Positions 13,822 through 15,228 of a stretch of 15,228 bases of DNA are shown one piece after another. The stretch covers positions 1-15,228 of the forward strand of contig JAUVKE010000024.1 of assembly GCA_030592105.1 (NCBI GenBank). Reading direction: 5' to 3'. The position numbers and the translations under genes are program-made. The notes beneath the pieces are model-generated. The model worked only from the letters and a program-made list of their open reading frames with translations, was not told the origin of the DNA and did not search any database. Within the stretch, counting starts at the first letter, position 1. Every line of letters begins with the position of its first letter. The DNA comes from Desulfobacteraceae bacterium (GTDB lineage: Bacteria > Desulfobacterota > Desulfobacteria > Desulfobacterales > BuS5).

Positions 13822-15228
13822 CTAGTTGAGGGGTTCAAAAACCGACTCTTCTGCTTCAATCTGAATAATTCGGAACATAACCCGCATATTGCTGAGCCAT
13901 TCCTCTTTTGTCTGTGGTTTGCCATATTTTGGGTTGGATATTCCATGGCCGATAACGGTAAACTGACTTTCATCGAGTGGAACACTTTTAGCGCGGGCAA
14001 ATTTTATAATACTGTTCCTGACTTCCAATGCTCTGTTCATGCTGAGATTTTTTGCGGCCTGTTTTGTCCGCTTTAAAACCATGGGAGCGGCTTGTTTTTT
14101 GACAAGCTTGTTGTACTTATGAGGATCACTGTGTCCTTCAACTGTAATTACAGCTCCTCCATAGGTTGATGCCAGCTCAACAACCTTTTTAAAACCTGCT
14201 GCATATATGTCCTCAGAAAAAACCTTTTGATTGGGCTTAAAATTTATCTCAAGGCTGAACAGTTCACCTTCATCAAGGGTCCCCATGGCCTGTTTTTTTG
14301 CCACAACCCTGGCAAGTTCTTTAGCTTTAAACCTTGGGGCTTCCACATTATCAACCCCTGTAAGGCCCTGCTTGAAGTTGTCGTAATTCCACATGGCATG
14401 CAATGCCGCTCCCTTTTGCGTCATAAGACCCAGGAGAATAAATGCGGATTGAATTTCATCTGTCAAGTTTTTCAGGTTGCGGGGCCAGTTCGTGTCACCA
14501 AAAAATTTAACATTTCCTCTCAAACCGGCAAAGTTGCAATCTCCAAAGAGCGCTTCAGCATCCCCTGTTGCCTGGGGACTGTCCAGCAATATTTTAGCTG
14601 CGGCGCTAAGGGTCTTCTTATACTCGTCTATTTTCGCTGTTCTGTTTTTAAAAAGCTCTTTGACTTCCTGTGTCGCAATCAAAAGCCCATGTACTAAAGC
14701 CTCCACTTCAGTTTTATGCGTGGCGAAATAATCGCTTCTCACAGCATAAACATCTGCGATAATATGGTTGGCCGTTTTGGTGGAAAGGAGTATCTTTGCC
14801 CCTTTTACAGAACCTTCAGAGCCTGTTCCCACTGTTCCGTTGGAAGTCAGCATGAGCCCATCCGGTATAATAACCAGCACAGCATCAACTTTTTTATCGT
14901 AAAGAGCCTCTGCAGGAGAATTATCAGATCCGGTTAAATCTTTTGTCCACAGGATGTTAACATTTTCCATGGAAAGCCCGGCATCTTTTAAAATTTTAGC
15001 AAGGTAATCCACATGGGGCCCATATGCCTGGAGAGCTATGGTTTTTCCTTTAAGGTCTTTTGCTGTTTTTATCCCGGGTTTTACCACCAGGCAGTCGCCG
15101 CCATTGCTCCAGGTCATCTGATAAATAATTACAGGCTTTGTCCTTTTATCCTTGGAAAGGAGATCTTCTACCATATTTATCATTCCAATGGTCCCTCTGA
15201 GATATGGCGTGTCGCCCCTTAGATAAGC
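13822..15228 (-). CDS. SBP/OmpA fusion protein, 5' end outside the window
   Basis: The frame is open to the right edge, so the start and any signal peptide lie beyond it; 468 residues are visible. Counting from the methionine codon at 15183, a binding-protein domain (to about 200) shows GGDCLVVKPG (28-37), TAKDLKGKTIAL (40-51) and GPHVDYL (55-61), matching the same region of the other two binding proteins here. An OmpA-like domain follows (about 305-445): GHSD (350-353) keeps the peptidoglycan-binding aspartate, and R384 is in NLSMNRALEVR. About 16 residues are inserted between the two relative to standard OmpA. It precedes the VWA lipoprotein gene by 25 bases. Likely periplasmic and cell-wall-associated. 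The ligand is unknown. Confidence 0.88.
   Translation of the reverse strand, partial: AYLRGDTPYLRGTIGMINMVEDLLSKDKRTKPVIIYQMTWSNGGDCLVVKPGIKTAKDLKGKTIALQAYGPHVDYLAKILKDAGLSMENVNILWTKDLTGSDNSPAEALYDKKVDAVLVIIPDGLMLTSNGTVGTGSEGSVKGAKILLSTKTANHIIADVYAVRSDYFATHKTEVEALVHGLLIATQEVKELFKNRTAKIDEYKKTLSAAAKILLDSPQATGDAEALFGDCNFAGLRGNVKFFGDTNWPRNLKNLTDEIQSAFILLGLMTQKGAALHAMWNYDNFKQGLTGVDNVEAPRFKAKELARVVAKKQAMGTLDEGELFSLEINFKPNQKVFSEDIYAAGFKKVVELASTYGGAVITVEGHSDPHKYNKLVKKQAAPMVLKRTKQAAKNLSMNRALEVRNSIIKFARAKSVPLDESQFTVIGHGISNPKYGKPQTKEEWLSNMRVMFRIIQIEAEESVFEPLN

Overview
The window looks like an accessory or semi-accessory stretch of a moderate-to-low-GC Gram-negative chromosome. An outer-membrane/peptidoglycan logic (OmpA-like domains, a lipoprotein with an outer-membrane-type +2 residue), a LarA-type racemase and many dispersed palindromic repeats fit a sulfate-reducing Desulfobacterota (Desulfobacterales-like) genome. 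That placement is inference from gene content and style. No rRNA, tRNA, CRISPR or transposase gene was seen.

Layout. (1) 1-228 holds two dispersed repeats. (2) 229-1461 (minus) is a LarA-family nickel-pincer racemase/epimerase whose catalytic residues line up with lactate racemase. (3) 1716-4104 (plus) is a two-gene unit diverging from larA: an SPFH-domain 'virion-core-like' protein with three C-terminal zinc ribbons, then a second zinc-ribbon protein one base after its stop. (4) 4105-4841 has no convincing gene but holds a 129-bp MITE-like palindromic element, which starts exactly at the stop codon of the previous gene, and two hairpins with compensatory stem changes. (5) 4842-5513 (plus) is an AT-rich orphan gene, possibly of uracil-DNA-glycosylase-like fold. 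(6) 5844 to the right edge (minus) is one long same-strand cluster.

The cluster, in transcription order from the right edge: a substrate-binding-protein (SBP)/OmpA fusion whose 5' end lies outside the window; a VWA-domain lipoprotein with an intact MIDAS motif; a second, N-terminally anchored SBP/OmpA fusion; a two-TM coiled-coil membrane protein; a TelA/KlaA 'toxic anion resistance' protein; a free periplasmic SBP resembling the urea-carboxylase-associated type; its SsuC/TauC-type permease; and its ATPase. Three SBP modules with a shared core motif therefore accompany a single permease/ATPase pair. I infer an envelope-spanning sensing/transport device: OmpA modules hold two binding proteins near the peptidoglycan, the VWA lipoprotein is a metal-dependent adhesion partner, TelA and its membrane partner act on the cytoplasmic face, and the ABC importer takes up or reads the ligand. 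This is the best candidate for an undescribed system. Its individual families are known; the combined function is not, as far as I can tell.

Three of the gaps inside this cluster are occupied by repeats of three different families, two of which also occur near the left end of the window in inverted orientation. The cluster has been decorated by small non-coding elements without loss of any reading frame.
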